This document shows, piece after piece, positions 39,667 through 52,205 of a DNA stretch of 64,000 nucleotides (position 1 is its first letter; every line of letters starts with the position of its first letter). The stretch is from Xestospongia muta (Eukaryota > Porifera > Demospongiae > Haplosclerida > Petrosiidae). The stretch lies in NCBI GenBank assembly GCA_963693285.1, contig OY848919.1:806001-870000 (forward strand), read 5' to 3'. The position numbers and the translations under genes were made by a program. The notes under the pieces were generated by a model, which did not search any database, was not told where the DNA came from, and saw nothing but the letters and a program-made list of their open reading frames with translations.

Positions 39667-39983
39667 TTACAATATGGGCGGAGTTAACTTGTAATATATA
39701 TTATTTTTATCAAGTGTGTAAATATATTTTAATATAATATTTTATTTATTATCTGTTTACAAAATAGTATTACTGTTATATTCACTGTAGTCATGTCCAT
39801 TGTCGTGTGATAATAATATATTCTGATTGGTTGACCATTGAGGCCTATTAATTGTAACGTAATAAAGAAAGGAGAGACTACGATACTCGTGAATATGTTT
39901 CCTGGTTGGGTGGAGACTTGGAGTAGTTTTGCGCATGCTCAATAGCGGCTGCTGAGCCCACCCAAAAAACTGTCGCTCGAGCT
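39667..39983 (+). promoter_or_regulatory. promoter region of gene E
   Basis: A 317-bp gap separates the SLC2 tail from the gene E start. It ends in a GC-richer stretch with TGCGCATGCTCA at 39930-39941, shared with gene A, and has an inverted CCAAT-type ATTGG at ~39827. Confidence 0.4.
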
Positions 39984-42900
39984 ATGGCAGTAGTGTCCAC
40001 ATACTTTGATCAGTTCTTGAATGAAAAACCAACTGTTCACGAATTATACGAACATGTCAGAGTGGGTACTAACTGGCACAAACTTGGTGTACTTCTCAAG
40101 TTAGATATTACTAACTTAAATGACATCAGATCACTAAATGAAGATAGTGATTTCAAAGCATTAAAGATGTTTGAATTATGGCTGAGTAGCAAACCCAATG
40201 CTACAAGAAGAGAGATTATTGTAGCACTAAAGAAAGATGCCATTGGTGAGAATGCTATTGCTGAGAGATATGTGAGTGTATTAAAAGAAGGTAAGTGTAT
40301 AATAAATATCATCACTAGGAGTTGATTTCGTCTTCCAAAACAGTACAAAAAGAGGTAGCTACTAAAATATTACAGAGCTATGCTGATAGTCTCTCACAAT
40401 TAGTCCTTCCAATGGAAGTAGCCCAGACACTGTACACAGAGGGAGTCATCTCTAAGGATACGTTAGATGAAGTGGAGAGTTTGGATGGGTCATTGGCTGG
40501 TGGTCCCTTCACAGCACTCTCTAATACAATATCTAGTGATCCTAACCAATTAAAACTGTTCGCTAGTATTTTGTTACAGTCTAAAGAAACAGTACCTATT
40601 GGTGAAGATATACTTAGAGAGTGTGGTAAGATCAGTATAACTAACTACCAGTTTAATATTATTATTACAGAACAATCTTGTCATTTAAGTTCACTGCAAG
40701 ATTTGGGCACCTCAAGCCCACCACCTATCAGAAAGGAACAGACATCATCAGGTTAGTGCTATATATTCACTAAATAATTGAATATCATATCTAAAGGAGT
40801 AGCAGTTACCACGGCAACAAAAAATGATGTAAAAAATGACAAAGCATCACAAGGTTTGTATTTGATTACATATCATAGATTGATATTACTAACACTTGTA
40901 GATGACATCGTAAAGGTTCATATTCAGCCTTGCCGTTATGATTTTGACAGAATAAGAGTTGCTTATGGAAATCTTTTTGACATTGTTGCTTGTCTGTTAC
41001 CTGTAAAAGTTCAATCTGTGCAGGATGTTAACACTTACTTAGAGAGAATCTTTCCAGAATTACGACCTAAACTAGCTTATGTAAAAAGCTTTGATGGTAT
41101 GATCACTGTTGTCCGTGACAAATGTACCATTATAAATATTCATTGCTTGGAGGCCATTGTTACTCGCTTCAACATAGGTGAAGCTAAAGATGAGATCACA
41201 GCTTATAAATCAATTGTTAGCACATTCTGTGAGGAGATTAAGCTTAGCATTTGCTGTGATCAGAGCTTTAAGATAGAGTCACCATCTCCTCAGCTTCTTA
41301 CTTGTGAAACTATCCAGTTTGTTTTAGAGTGGGAGGCTGAAGATCATCCACTTAACGACATCAAACATCTTCTACAGAAGGCATTTAATGACAAAAGAGT
41401 TCAAGTTCTATCGATTAAAGAAGGGAACTCTATCATTGTGACCTGTTATGCTCCACGACATATAATGGATGTTCTAATAATTCGAGTTAAAAAGAATCTT
41501 GATGTTCTTAAAGATATGAAATTAATTAGACTAAGCATTAGTTACCACATTATTTGGGATAGTTGCACAAGTGACAAGGTATGAAAAGAGACATACTTGA
41601 TATCTATTATGTGATCCAAAATAGGAAGTAGATGAGCTTAAGAAAGAAGTTATCTTTTTGAAAGAGAAATTAAACTGCAGTAGACATGAGAAGACAAAGG
41701 ACATTAATATTGTTGAAGGTAGGTTGTATAATGCACACTATTTATTGGACCATGTATGTATTTATATACAGCTGCTATTACTGAGGGAATGTTACAGTCA
41801 GATCAACAGTTGTTATTAGAGAAAGCCAGAGAAATACAAAAGTTGAAATCCGATTTACATGAAAAAGAAGGTAATGTTTTACCTACCACAGTATATATTA
41901 TGAATATTTATTCAACTACTATAATAGAAATTGAGTCAAAGCAACAACTACAGCTGAGAATGAATAGGATGAGAATAATGGAACTAGAGGCAAAGCATGA
42001 AGCAATGGAAGGTGTGTTTATGTTGAAAACTCTATTAAGAAGTATTCTTTTTCAGATATTAAAAAGGAACTAGACTCAGTTAGAAAGATGTCAATGGGAG
42101 GAGAGAAAGAAATTACTTCTCTAACTTTGCAATTGAGAGAGAGAGAAGAAAAAAACAGTCAGTTAATGGAAAAGATAAAAGGTAAGAAAAATACAAAGTT
42201 ATTTGACTTTTAAACATAATTATTATTAGGTTTGCAGTCTCAAATGAAAGAGGTCAGTGTTTTAGTCAGGTCTGTTAATCCAGAGTTAAGTCAACGACTT
42301 GATGAGGTAGTCACTGATAAAGAGAACATTCCAACATCAACTAGTCAAGATACTATACTGACTAGTCAAGAGATGGAGACACAGCTCAATGAAGGCATGA
42401 TATCTAGTACAGTAATGTCAGGTACTCAAGGTAAGTATTTCTGTTTATACAGTGAGTGGTCAGCTACCTAGAAAACAATAAATACCAGGGCACAGCTTTT
42501 ATACTATGATATTGTATATCGTGAGGTGGATGTATTATATAGCCTCAAATTTAATAAACAGCTATTTATTAGTGTTTGTTAATAACACATACTTTTGCAA
42601 TATTATTGTGTCATAGTAAATGTTAATCATGTTGTTGTATTGTATATACTCTCTTATCACTAACTGTTTCCTCACACATTATTTCTATAGAGTCATTTCA
42701 AATATCAGAGTCAACATCAGATCAAATCAAGACAGAACATGTACAAGACACATCATCTGAAACTAAAAGTAAGTTACAATGAAATTGGAAGAGTTTATAT
42801 TGTATAAATTTTAATGCCATCTTCACAACATCTCTATATATGTATCTGCAAAACAATCACATAGGTGGGAAGTCTCATGTAGCTAGCCACTCCCCTCTCC

Positions 42901-43700
42901 CTACAGCTATATTTATGGAGTCCCCAATGTCTGTATGTATAAATATTCTTAAGCCTTCCTTTAAGTATTAGTACTTTATAGTCTTTGGGAATATTCTATT
43001 AAAATACTCAGAACTACTGAGTTCTGAGTATTCGTCTTCTTCGTTAGGCCTTGACAATTGTAGTTGAGCATGTTAGAGTGTGTGTATAGCTATTGTTGTG
43101 TTTATAAAAAATTATATAGTAACTATATGTTTTATTATAGGAGACACTGGAAGTGTTGAATGGGAGAGTGATAGAGTTATACTTACTTCATCTACTGTGG
43201 CAGAATGTAAAGAAGTGATACGTCAATTAAAGAGACGACAACACACAACATGGAGTATTGAACTCAACTCATTATCTCCTCAAAGTTTACTAACAGTATT
43301 AACTGATATTAATGATTGTCAAGTGAGGAGACTTGATATATGGAACATTCATTTTGATAGTAACTGTGTCAGTCAACTATCTCAAGTACTAACTTATAAC
43401 CAAACAATGGAGGAACTATATCTTTACTTCTCACCTCTCGTACCAGATACTTACCACTTATTAACAACTGCTGTAGCTGGTGATAAAATAATCAAGAAAT
43501 TATACTTGTGGTATGACAATAACATTACTGATAAAGACATACCACATTTCTCTAATCTTATTATTAACAATAAAAAATTACAACGACTATGGCTCAATGT
43601 CTGTCCTAAAATTAATAAATTTGGTAAACAACAATTACAAAATGTTCGTGTTAACAATAATAGTTTGAGTGTGTGGTTTGATTGGGAAATACTCCATTAA
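39984..43700 (+). CDS. Gene E: death domain-CARD-core-coiled coil-LRR protein, chimaeric
   Basis: Exons: 39984-40290, 40344-40625, 40671-40751, 40797-40853, 40902-41578, 41625-41718, 41772-41870, 41928-42011, 42056-42181, 42230-42430, 42691-42768, 43141-43700, giving 881 residues. Up to the coiled coil it is nearly gene A (MAV start, one CARD-like domain, core beginning DDIVKVHIQP). From the exon at 42230 onward it follows gene D: that exon is 201 nt as in C and D rather than 180 nt as in A, the WW-SH3 exons are missing, and the LRR exon and 3' flank are D-like. The 48-nt stopless intron (40854-40901) is kept. The LRR strand motifs are its own (RLDIWNIHF, ELYLYFSPL, RLWLNVCPK). It looks fully coding. 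Function is unknown, as for its paralogues. Confidence 0.8.
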
Positions 43701-44858
43701 TTATTAGTTATTTTTGTACTATTGCTGATATCTTTTTACTAAAAATAAATTATTTCAAATTCAAATAAGTCAATTATTAGTTAAATACTTTAGTTTCCAG
43801 TTCTTTGTCTTCTAACAAAGTTAACAATTTTTATAATTCACTTCTTCTCTAGAAAAACTCAACTTCTCTACTTGACAATTGACCACGCCTACATTAATTA
43901 ATAATAAAAGCTTCAATATTGTTATTTCTAATATTTACAAATACAATTATAACAAACAGACTAGACTAAATTCTACATTAATAGGCCTCTAGTTAGTAGC
44001 TATATAAAATTAAATATTATCGCTACGTCTAATACCACTAATTACTACTGCTATTAAAAAAATCCATTAATTAAAGCCAATTAATTTGTCAAATCACCTA
44101 AAAACTTATTTCCTACACACACAGTTCACTTAACAAATTAATATTATATTTAATAACACGTTCTATTTAATAATACACTCACTTTAACAATTCCATGAAA
44201 GTACTGATCCATACAACATCAGAAGATTTCTTGATAACATTACAACTATTAACTTACTACTAAACAAACTTAGTTTCTATTAACAGTAGTAGACTGTATC
44301 TAGTAGTTAGCAGTTTTGCTAGTTCGTTATCTTCTATCATTAGTAGTTTCTAGTAAAGAAGGCTTAAAGCAGTAAAGGCTTAAGCAGTAAACTTTTTCTC
44401 ACCGACAGCTGCTGACTCTACAGCTGCTACTTCATTGGGTGTGGTGTGTAACTATGGAAAAATGCAAACCAGCGAGTAAACATGGCGGTATATACTTGTC
44501 TTGTCTTTTATTATTAAAACAAACTGAAGGAGGAGGAGAGTAGCTCATCTGCTGTACAATGTCGACCAATGAACAAGACAGAGATCAAGAACAATAACAC
44601 TTACAAACTGCCAGTAAACACGGCGGTAAGTTACTTAAAAGAGTCTTGTATTAATCCTTCTTATTAAACAGAATGGAGAAGGAGGAGACGATCTAAAACA
44701 CAAAAAAGAAGTAGACAATATGAGAGTTGCTTTACAATGTTGACCAATGAACAAGACAGACATCAAGAACAATAACACAGTCATTGTACATGTTGATCAA
44801 ACAAAAGGAGAAATTATAGGTACAAAATTAATATATACAATAAAAATAAAGAATCACT

Positions 44859-45320
44859 CTATAGCACTATCCAATGTAGTAACCAAACTCCCCATCCTTA
44901 TGTACAGCTCCTCTGTTTGGGATCCATATTCCATTCCTAACATCAATAAATTGGAAAAAGTTCAACATTTTGCCCTAAAACTTGCAGTAAAAATTGGACC
45001 TTTGACTATCCTCTACTTCAACAACTCTTCAATCCTCCTTCTCTATCCTCCTGTAGAACAACATCCAAGCTTGTCCTTTTATACAAGTTCATCTTTAGTA
45101 AGCTCTACATTCCAGCTGGCTCTTTTTATTTAAAAACCAGTCCTCTTATAATTTACATTCTTCCCACCCTTTAAACCTGAATCTGCCCTTCTCCAGATCT
45201 TCTGCTACCCTCAACTCCTTCCTTCCCAGTGCTATCTCCCTGTGGAATTCCCTTCCCTCCTCATTGAAAGATCTCAACTCTGCAAGTCAGTTCAATCAAA
45301 ATATTTATTATATACTTTAG
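44859..45320 (+). mobile_element. LINE 3' coding remnant, copy 3
   Basis: Same VWDPYSIPNINKLEKVQ motif and downstream WNSLPSS in a shifted frame as in the other two copies. Confidence 0.7.
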
Positions 45321-45442
45321 AATTATCAGGAATATAGCTTACATATTGTTCATATTTATTTATTCATTCACCTGTTAATATTATCACTCATCATAAATTC
45401 TTAACCTCCCATTTTATTTAATGCTATTATTTTTGATGCTCT

Positions 45443-45736
45443 TTATATTAGCTTTACTATTGAGTGTCTTTTGTGTTTAAAAAGTAAAAAAAAAACATTG
45501 GTCTCTATTTGTTCTTTAAAGAAAGCATCTTCAACTAACATATTGTTCATGTAAGTAGCCAATTGTTCAAAAAATGAACATTTTGTCACTACAATCTTTT
45601 TAGATATCATTTGTATGTAGAGGGTGTGGTCTGTATGGTTTGTTAATTGATTATAAATAAATATGTCATCTTGAGTGTGCAATTGTGTAAAAAATTTGGA
45701 GAATAATTCATAATCTGAACAATAAAGATACTTCAA
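45443..45736 (-). CDS. hypothetical ORF, copy 3 of 3 with a shifted C-terminus
   Basis: Identical to the 33767-34045 copy over its first ~80 residues. A one-base longer A run changes the C-terminus and extends the frame to 97 residues. No recognised family; probably not a functional gene. Confidence 0.2.
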   Translation of the reverse strand: MKYLYCSDYELFSKFFTQLHTQDDIFIYNQLTNHTDHTLYIQMISKKIVVTKCSFFEQLATYMNNMLVEDAFFKEQIETNVFFLLFKHKRHSIVKLI

Positions 45737-46369
45737 ATGAACAAGTAATAAGTAATATTGTCAAGATTTATTATATTATTATTTTCAGGGGAGTAAAACC
45801 AGGGGGGCAAAGGGGACCAGGCACGCCAATTCTTCAACAGGGGGGCCTTGCCCCCCTGTAATTATTATATAAAACGTGTACCATGTTGATTAAACTACTT
45901 TGGACAATTTTAACTGTATGTTTGTTTTAATTATTGTATTAAAAAACACTTCCATGTTCTGGTCAGAGAAAATAGCATGCACTCAAAAATGCTTAAAAAG
46001 CACTAATCATAATATAGTCCATAGTTTGCTCTAACATCACCATGTAGGGTTGTGCCCCCCTATGAATTTTATCTTCCTACTCCCCTGATTTTAATTGATT
46101 GTTTTTCTTTTCATATTTTTAATTGACAATATTATATTATTATGACATAAATTATATAAAGTGTATTAACTAATAGTTAGTGTTTAGGATGATATATTCT
46201 TTTGTGTATGTCAGCTCTCTGCTTTAATTTACTGTACCAAGAAGGAGGATCTTGACGAGTCTAAAAACATGGAGAACACGTAAGCTCAGTGTAGTGACCT
46301 CTAGAATGACTAGTGAACATCAGTACTTATCACAGTAACCTAGGATACCTACACTCTACCATTAGACTA

Positions 46370-49300
46370 CTAAACATCACTTACAAAAATAGTTGGTTGA
46401 GGTTGATCTACAGTGCTCTTTCCCTTTTGCTGAGACGTGTCCCATTCCATAGATGGACAGCCCCTCCCATTTCTCCTAACACTCTTAACCATATCCTTCA
46501 TAATACTAAGTTCCTACATTAAGTGAATATAGTAATATCTTAACTCTTTATTTGTTAGGTCAGAGGTTTACCTCTTGTTGTGATAACAATCTTTCCAAAT
46601 CAGCTAACATTGTGTTTTTCTCTCTTGTCAGTTTTAAATGAGATTGTTCTAGTTCTCTATAAACAACACATTTGATCTCTCTCAGTTATAATATATCTTC
46701 TTACTTTAATTTAGCTTCTAAAACACTATTTCTATTCTGTGTTGTTTGTAATTGTTGATCTAGGCTTCTTAAACTCTCCATGAGATATTTGTGTGGTTGG
46801 TTAGAGAGTTCAACTTGAGAGGAGAGACTCACTATCTAAATAGGACAAGTCAGTGAGTGCAGTAACATGTTATATAATAGAACCTCTATCATAAGATACC
46901 CTCTAAAATAAGGACACTTGTTTTAGTCTAATAGTAATATTTTAGTATATTAACCTGTCAATACATGAAACAGTTTAAAGGTCTGTTATAGAGAATATTG
47001 TTTAGTGGACCTTTTAACTTCTACTGAAATAATTGTATATTATAGTCTACTTTCAAATAATATTAATCTTTATAAAAAAGATCAACCCTTTAATTAATTT
47101 ACGTTCAAGGTATCCACATAATATTAGACTATATATTAATAACTCACTTACCATTTCCTTTAACTCTTGTTTATCTTTGTTCTCAGCCTCTAACTGTTGC
47201 CGTAGCGATGCATTAATTCTTTCTAATTTCAGTACTCTCCTAGCTAACTGTACACTATAATACAATGGACATTAGTTGGTAAATACACAATATAATAATA
47301 ATACCTCTGTTGTATTCTATGTTTAGCACTACTTGGAATACTTGTACCAAATCCATATGAAAATAAAACTCTTTCAGCATCTTTTTCATCTTCCACTATA
47401 CAAATGTAATACAATGTGAATGGTAGTCATGACAACCAGTGTATCATCCTATGAGCACTAGTGTATCGTCCTATGACCACTAGCGTATCGTCCTATGAGC
47501 ACTAGTGTATCGTCTTATGACCACTAGCGTATCGTCCTATGACCACTAGTGTATCATCCTATGACCACTAGTGTATCATCCTATGACCACTAGTGTATCA
47601 TCCTATGACCACCAGTGTATCATCCTAATAACCACCATTAGTGTATCATTATTATAACCACCATTATATCATCCTATCTACCACAATGTACATATATTAT
47701 TACCATTAGCTGCTTGCATTATTACATCATCAAGTTCATGTTCTAGTTGTTCATATGTTTCTAAACGTTGTGTTCTCTCAGATAGTTTGATCTCTAATTC
47801 TTTTATTAATGACTTTTGATCTCTCATTGTTGACTCATACTCACTAGAAAGTAACTAAATGATTAAAGAAGATCATTTTAATTTGTATGTGTGTCAATGT
47901 GCCTATCTGTCTATTAGACCATCCCATTTGCCAATATATCTGTCCATTTTTATCTGGCATCCATCCATTCATTCATTTGATAATTTGTGCTTCCATCCAT
48001 CCATCCATCCATCCATCCATCCATCCATCCATCCATCCATCCATCCATTCATCCATTCATTTAACTCACTTCTATCTTTTCTCTTAATTGTTGTCTTTCT
48101 TTTTCACTTTTCTTTAATTTATTACATAACTCATCATGTAATAATTGAGTTCTTTCAAACTCAAATACTTTCATTTGTAGCTCAGACTGTAACTCTGATA
48201 TACGACCATCACTTGATACTTGTAATTGTCTGTACCTACAGAAGACAAGGTATTATTTATATTGGATACTTAGACAGATATTATTGGACTGTACTTACTA
48301 TAGAAGATGTCAATATAGAGGTTGTATAATGTACTAATGAAACTAGAACAAGTGTCCTTAATATAAAGGGTGTCCTAAATCTAGTCTACTCTATAGTGAG
48401 TAAGTTTGGAGGGAGAAAATCTTGGCTATTAATTAAAAAGGGACTTACTCATTTAGTGTTTGTTCATTTTTAATTAAACAGGGACTTACTCATTTAATAC
48501 TTGTTCACTTTTAATTAAACAGGGACTTACTCATTTAGTACTTGTACACTTTTAATTAAACAGGGACTTACTCATTTAGTACTTGTTCACTTTTAATTAA
48601 ACAGGGACTTACTCATTTAGTGCTTGTTCATTTTTAATTAAACAGGGACTTACTCATTTAGTACTTGTTCACTTTTAATTAAACAGGGACTTACTCATTT
48701 AGTACTTGTTCATATTTCTCTTCCAGTTCTCTCTGTTTTCCTAAGGCCCTTTCTCTGTCATCGTAAGCACTATCTCTTGCTTGTTGTAATGCTCTGTTCT
48801 CTCGTTCATACATCTCACGAGTTTGTACTCTCAACTGATCTATCTCAACATTAGTCTTCAGTCTTAAACCATCAAGTTCTTGTTTTAAACGAGACTCATA
48901 ATCATTCTTTTGTTCTTGTCTAAATTAAACAGCAAATATAGTCAACAGATATCAGTTCATATAATATATCTATTATTACTATTATTGACAATACTGGGTA
49001 CATGTATACTGCATGGGTACATGTATACTGGGTACATGTATACTGCATGGGTACATGTATACTGGGTACATATATACTGTGTACATATATACTGGGTACA
49101 TGTATACTGGGTACATGTATACTGAGTACATGTATACTGAGTACATGTATACTGGGTACATGTATACTGGGTACATGTATACTGAGTACATGTATACTGG
49201 GTACATGTATACTGGGTACATATATACTGGGTACATGTATACTGAGTACATGTATACTGGGTACATGTATACTGGGTATACATATATACTGGGTACATGT

Positions 49301-52205
49301 ATACTGGGTACATGTATACTGGGTACATGTATACTGAGTACATGTATACTGGGTACATGTATACTGGGTACATATATACTGGGTACATGTATACTGAGTA
49401 CATGTATACTGGGTACATGTATACTGGGTATACATATATACTGGGTACATGTATACTGGGTACATGTATACTGGGTACATATATACTGGGTACATGTATA
49501 CTGAGTACATGTATACTGGGTACATGTATACTGGGTATACATATATACTGGGTACATGTATACTGGGTACATGTATACTGGGTACATATATACTGGGTAC
49601 ATGTATTAAGATAAATTGTATCTTGGAGAGTATAAGATATACACCCTGAAGAATGAAAGTCTCTTTTACAATGTTTGTATTGGGAATATAACAGTTCTAG
49701 ATTGTAGTAAACAATTGGTTAGTATTTAGTAGATAACAATATTAGAAATTTGAAGGGAATTATTATGACATAAGGAAACAATGAGTCTTCCTTCTTTCTC
49801 TCAAAAACACACACAAGGAAGCCATATCTAATATCATTACTATCCTTCTGTTTCCTCTAACAATCAAAACATAATATAATAATATTATATAATACATAAT
49901 TAATATTATATAATACACAATTAATATTATATAATACATAATTAATATTATATAATACATAATTAATATTATATAATACATAATTAATATTATATAATAC
50001 CTATTGTAATTATGTCATATACTTTTAATAAGAGTGGACTAACCTTTGTTTGACAAACTGTTCATATAGTTGTTCTTTAGATTGTTTTACATCAGCTAAC
50101 AGGTTCTGAACATGTTCTAACTTGCCTTCATATTCTCTACATCTTTGAGTATAGTCAGTGACTTGTTTATGTAAATAATTCTTGTCTTGTTTTAAGAGAG
50201 CAATTGAATGTTGAGCTGATGTCAACTAGGAAAGAAAGTGATATTAAATATTCATAAAATGAATACCTTATTAAATATTCATAGACAAACCATGATATTA
50301 AATATTCATTTCATAAGCTCCACCCATACAATCATAAGAAAGTGGACATTACTGTACTTTGAATGTGGGTGTGTCAATATTAAAAAGACTGCCACACCCC
50401 TTTATTACCTCTGATTGTAATTTATCTTTGCCTTCAGTACTCATCTTCTCGTTCATTTCTTTCTCCAGAAGAACTCGCCTCAAAGTTTCTAATTCCCTCT
50501 CAAAAGTATCTCTCTCACTGGAAGATCCAAATTTATGCAATATTTAATGACCAATTATTAACCCCTTACTTACTGTTTTATGATGTCATAATGTTCACTC
50601 TTAAAATTGTTGTCTTTTATTTGTAAATTTAGTCTAGTTTTCTCCTCTGACAATTGATTACATAATAGTTCAAGTTGAGTCAAGTCATTCTCTCGATTTT
50701 CTAGTTTCTAAGAAAGAAAATCTAGTATAAACTGTTGTTACCTTATAAGGAAATCTAGTATAAACTGTTGTTACCTTATAAGGAAAAACCAAATCAAAAT
50801 ACATTTTAGAAGAATGCTTACAATAGTGGTACAGACCACATTAAGTGTATATTGTATGTACTGGTTATGTGGTACAGTTAGTACAATGAACTAACAGCTG
50901 TAAGTGGTATAGAAATATATATATTTTATAATTTGATGTGTTGTAACTACTTCCTTAATGCATAAATTTATTGACCTCAGATAAATGAAACATATAATAT
51001 AAAAATGATAAATCCAAATTTTTGGGTGCTTCTTGGTATAACTTGACTGATGATGTGACATGTCCTATGATGACATCACTAAGTGTCATAGAATTAATAA
51101 TGTATGGTTTGGTTTAGAGTTTAGGTGAAGTCATCAATATGATGACATCACTATGTGTCATAAAGTTATGATGTCATCATAGTCAAGTTACACCAAGAAC
51201 CACCCACTGTACTGTAAAGTACTAACTTTATTGATACCAGTCAGTTCTCTCTCCTTTGCATCGACCTGCAAACTCAGTCTCTCTACCTCTCCTTTTAACC
51301 ACACCCCTTCATTAATAAAAGGACGTGCAACTTCATAAAAACGTATCTGTTTACAAATGACATCATTCTAATTAATGCACACATACACTTTGGACCATTT
51401 ACCTGAACTAGTTCAGTGTAGGTGAGTGTAGTTACATCACGTTTTATAAGATCATCATAATCTGTTTCTGTTGGTAGCGTCTGTTGAAGAGCTATCTCTA
51501 GTCGATCTCTTATCATCTCTTCATCTTCGATAATTGCAGGAGATGAATGAGTACACAAATTCTCTCGTGATTTCATAGCTTCTTCAAGTTGTCTTTTTAG
51601 ATCTTGTTTTTCTCCCTATGTACACATAAGTATAAGGGTATGTATATGTATTTGTAATAAGGGTATGTATATGTATTTGTAATAAGGGTATGTATATGTA
51701 TTTGTAATAAGGGTATATATGTGTACTTATAATATGGGTTTACATATAACATGGATAACATAAATGTAATAATGGCAAACTTACAGTACACTTAAGTATA
51801 CTATATGTACATAAGTAAACTATTTGCTAATGGGAGATGTGTATATGTACTCATAATAAGAGTACATGTAATAGTAGTTTATGTACTCACTTCATAGACA
51901 TGTGTAAGTGCCTTAAGTCTTTGTTGTAGGAGTTTTCTCTCACACTGGGCCTCCGACAGAGTCTCTTGAAGTTCCTCTAACTGATGGGCGTGCTCAGACT
52001 TTATCGTCTCCATGATAATGTTTTTTTGAGACAATTCTAACTTTAACAGTTGTATTGTGTGTTGAAGTTGCCATTTTTCTAACTCCTGCCTCGTAGCATT
52101 TAAACGAGATGAACTTGTTGTGTCTGCCGCGGTTGAAAGGGACAAAGATGTGCCTTGGTCACCTGCCAATGTGCTCTCCAACTCGGAATCTGTTTGGCCA
52201 GCCAT
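46370..52205 (-). CDS. PIBF1: PIBF1 orthologue (CEP90), complete coiled-coil centriolar-satellite protein
   Basis: Fourteen exons on the minus strand: 52205-51891, 51615-51403, 51346-51238, 50700-50574, 50517-50409, 50225-50044, 48919-48695, 48235-48070, 47854-47704, 47395-47305, 47254-47152, 46835-46705, 46656-46572, 46513-46370, giving 716 residues against ~757 in human. Matches to vertebrate PIBF1 run along the whole length: [15 protein letters not shown] near residue 50, [52 protein letters not shown] and a C-terminal [12 protein letters not shown]. The protein is coiled coil almost throughout. In animals PIBF1/CEP90 sits at centriolar satellites and acts in spindle-pole integrity and ciliogenesis. 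It shares a short divergent promoter with OGT. Its introns carry several minisatellites. It is the only complete copy; fragments follow genes A, C and D. Confidence 0.9.
47430..47640. repeat. 22-bp minisatellite in PIBF1 intron, about 9 units
   Basis: Same unit family as at 35740-36180 (CTATGACCACTAGTGTATCA). Copy number differs about twofold between the paralogous introns. Confidence 0.9.
47990..48058. repeat. (ATCC)n microsatellite in PIBF1 intron
   Basis: About 15 ATCC units, longer than in the truncated copy (36515-36565). Confidence 0.9.
48440..48716 (-). repeat. 41-bp minisatellite containing 5' splice sites, 7 units (PIBF1)
   Basis: Units start at 48440, 48481, 48522, 48563, 48604, 48645 and 48686. 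The last one overlaps the real exon end and donor at 48695. The other six repeat the last bases of the exon and the GTAAGT inside the intron. Confidence 0.9.
48990..49605. repeat. 15-bp minisatellite, about 40 units (PIBF1 intron)
   Basis: Expanded array of ACATGTATACTGGGT units, with a higher-order repeat of about 165 bp marked by TATACATATATACTGGGT at ~49276, 49429 and 49534. All long reading frames across it, on either strand, are translations of the repeat. Confidence 0.95.
49870..50000. repeat. ~20-bp AT-rich minisatellite (PIBF1 intron)
   Basis: About six units of CATAATTAATATTATATAAT, fewer than in the truncated copy. Confidence 0.9.
51024..51205. mobile_element. MITE copy 1 in PIBF1 intron
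   Basis: It begins GGGTGCTTCTTGGTATAACT and ends with the near reverse complement, GTTACACCAAGAACCACCC. The interior repeats ATGATGACATCA. It is homologous over its whole length to 59355-59539. No target-site duplication is recognisable here, so it is probably the older insertion. Confidence 0.8.
51612..51735. repeat. ~25-bp minisatellite in PIBF1 intron 1
   Basis: Three to four units of AAGGGTATGTATATGTATTT followed by GTAAT. No coding content. Confidence 0.85.

Larger units (their letters stand above)
43701..46369. repeat. 3' flank of gene E, duplicated flank block
   Basis: It matches 32011-34678 nearly base for base and ends at the PIBF1 stop codon. It contains the third LINE remnant, the third 92-residue ORF and one 57-bp repeat unit. 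Confidence 0.85.

Noticed and set aside
48920..49614. Long repetitive reading frames on both strands (up to 206 residues)
   Set aside because: They are translations of the 15-bp minisatellite, whose length divisible by 3 keeps all frames open; they sit in a PIBF1 intron.
50359..50547. Plus-strand 62-residue frame
   Set aside because: Antisense shadow of the PIBF1 exon 50409-50517.
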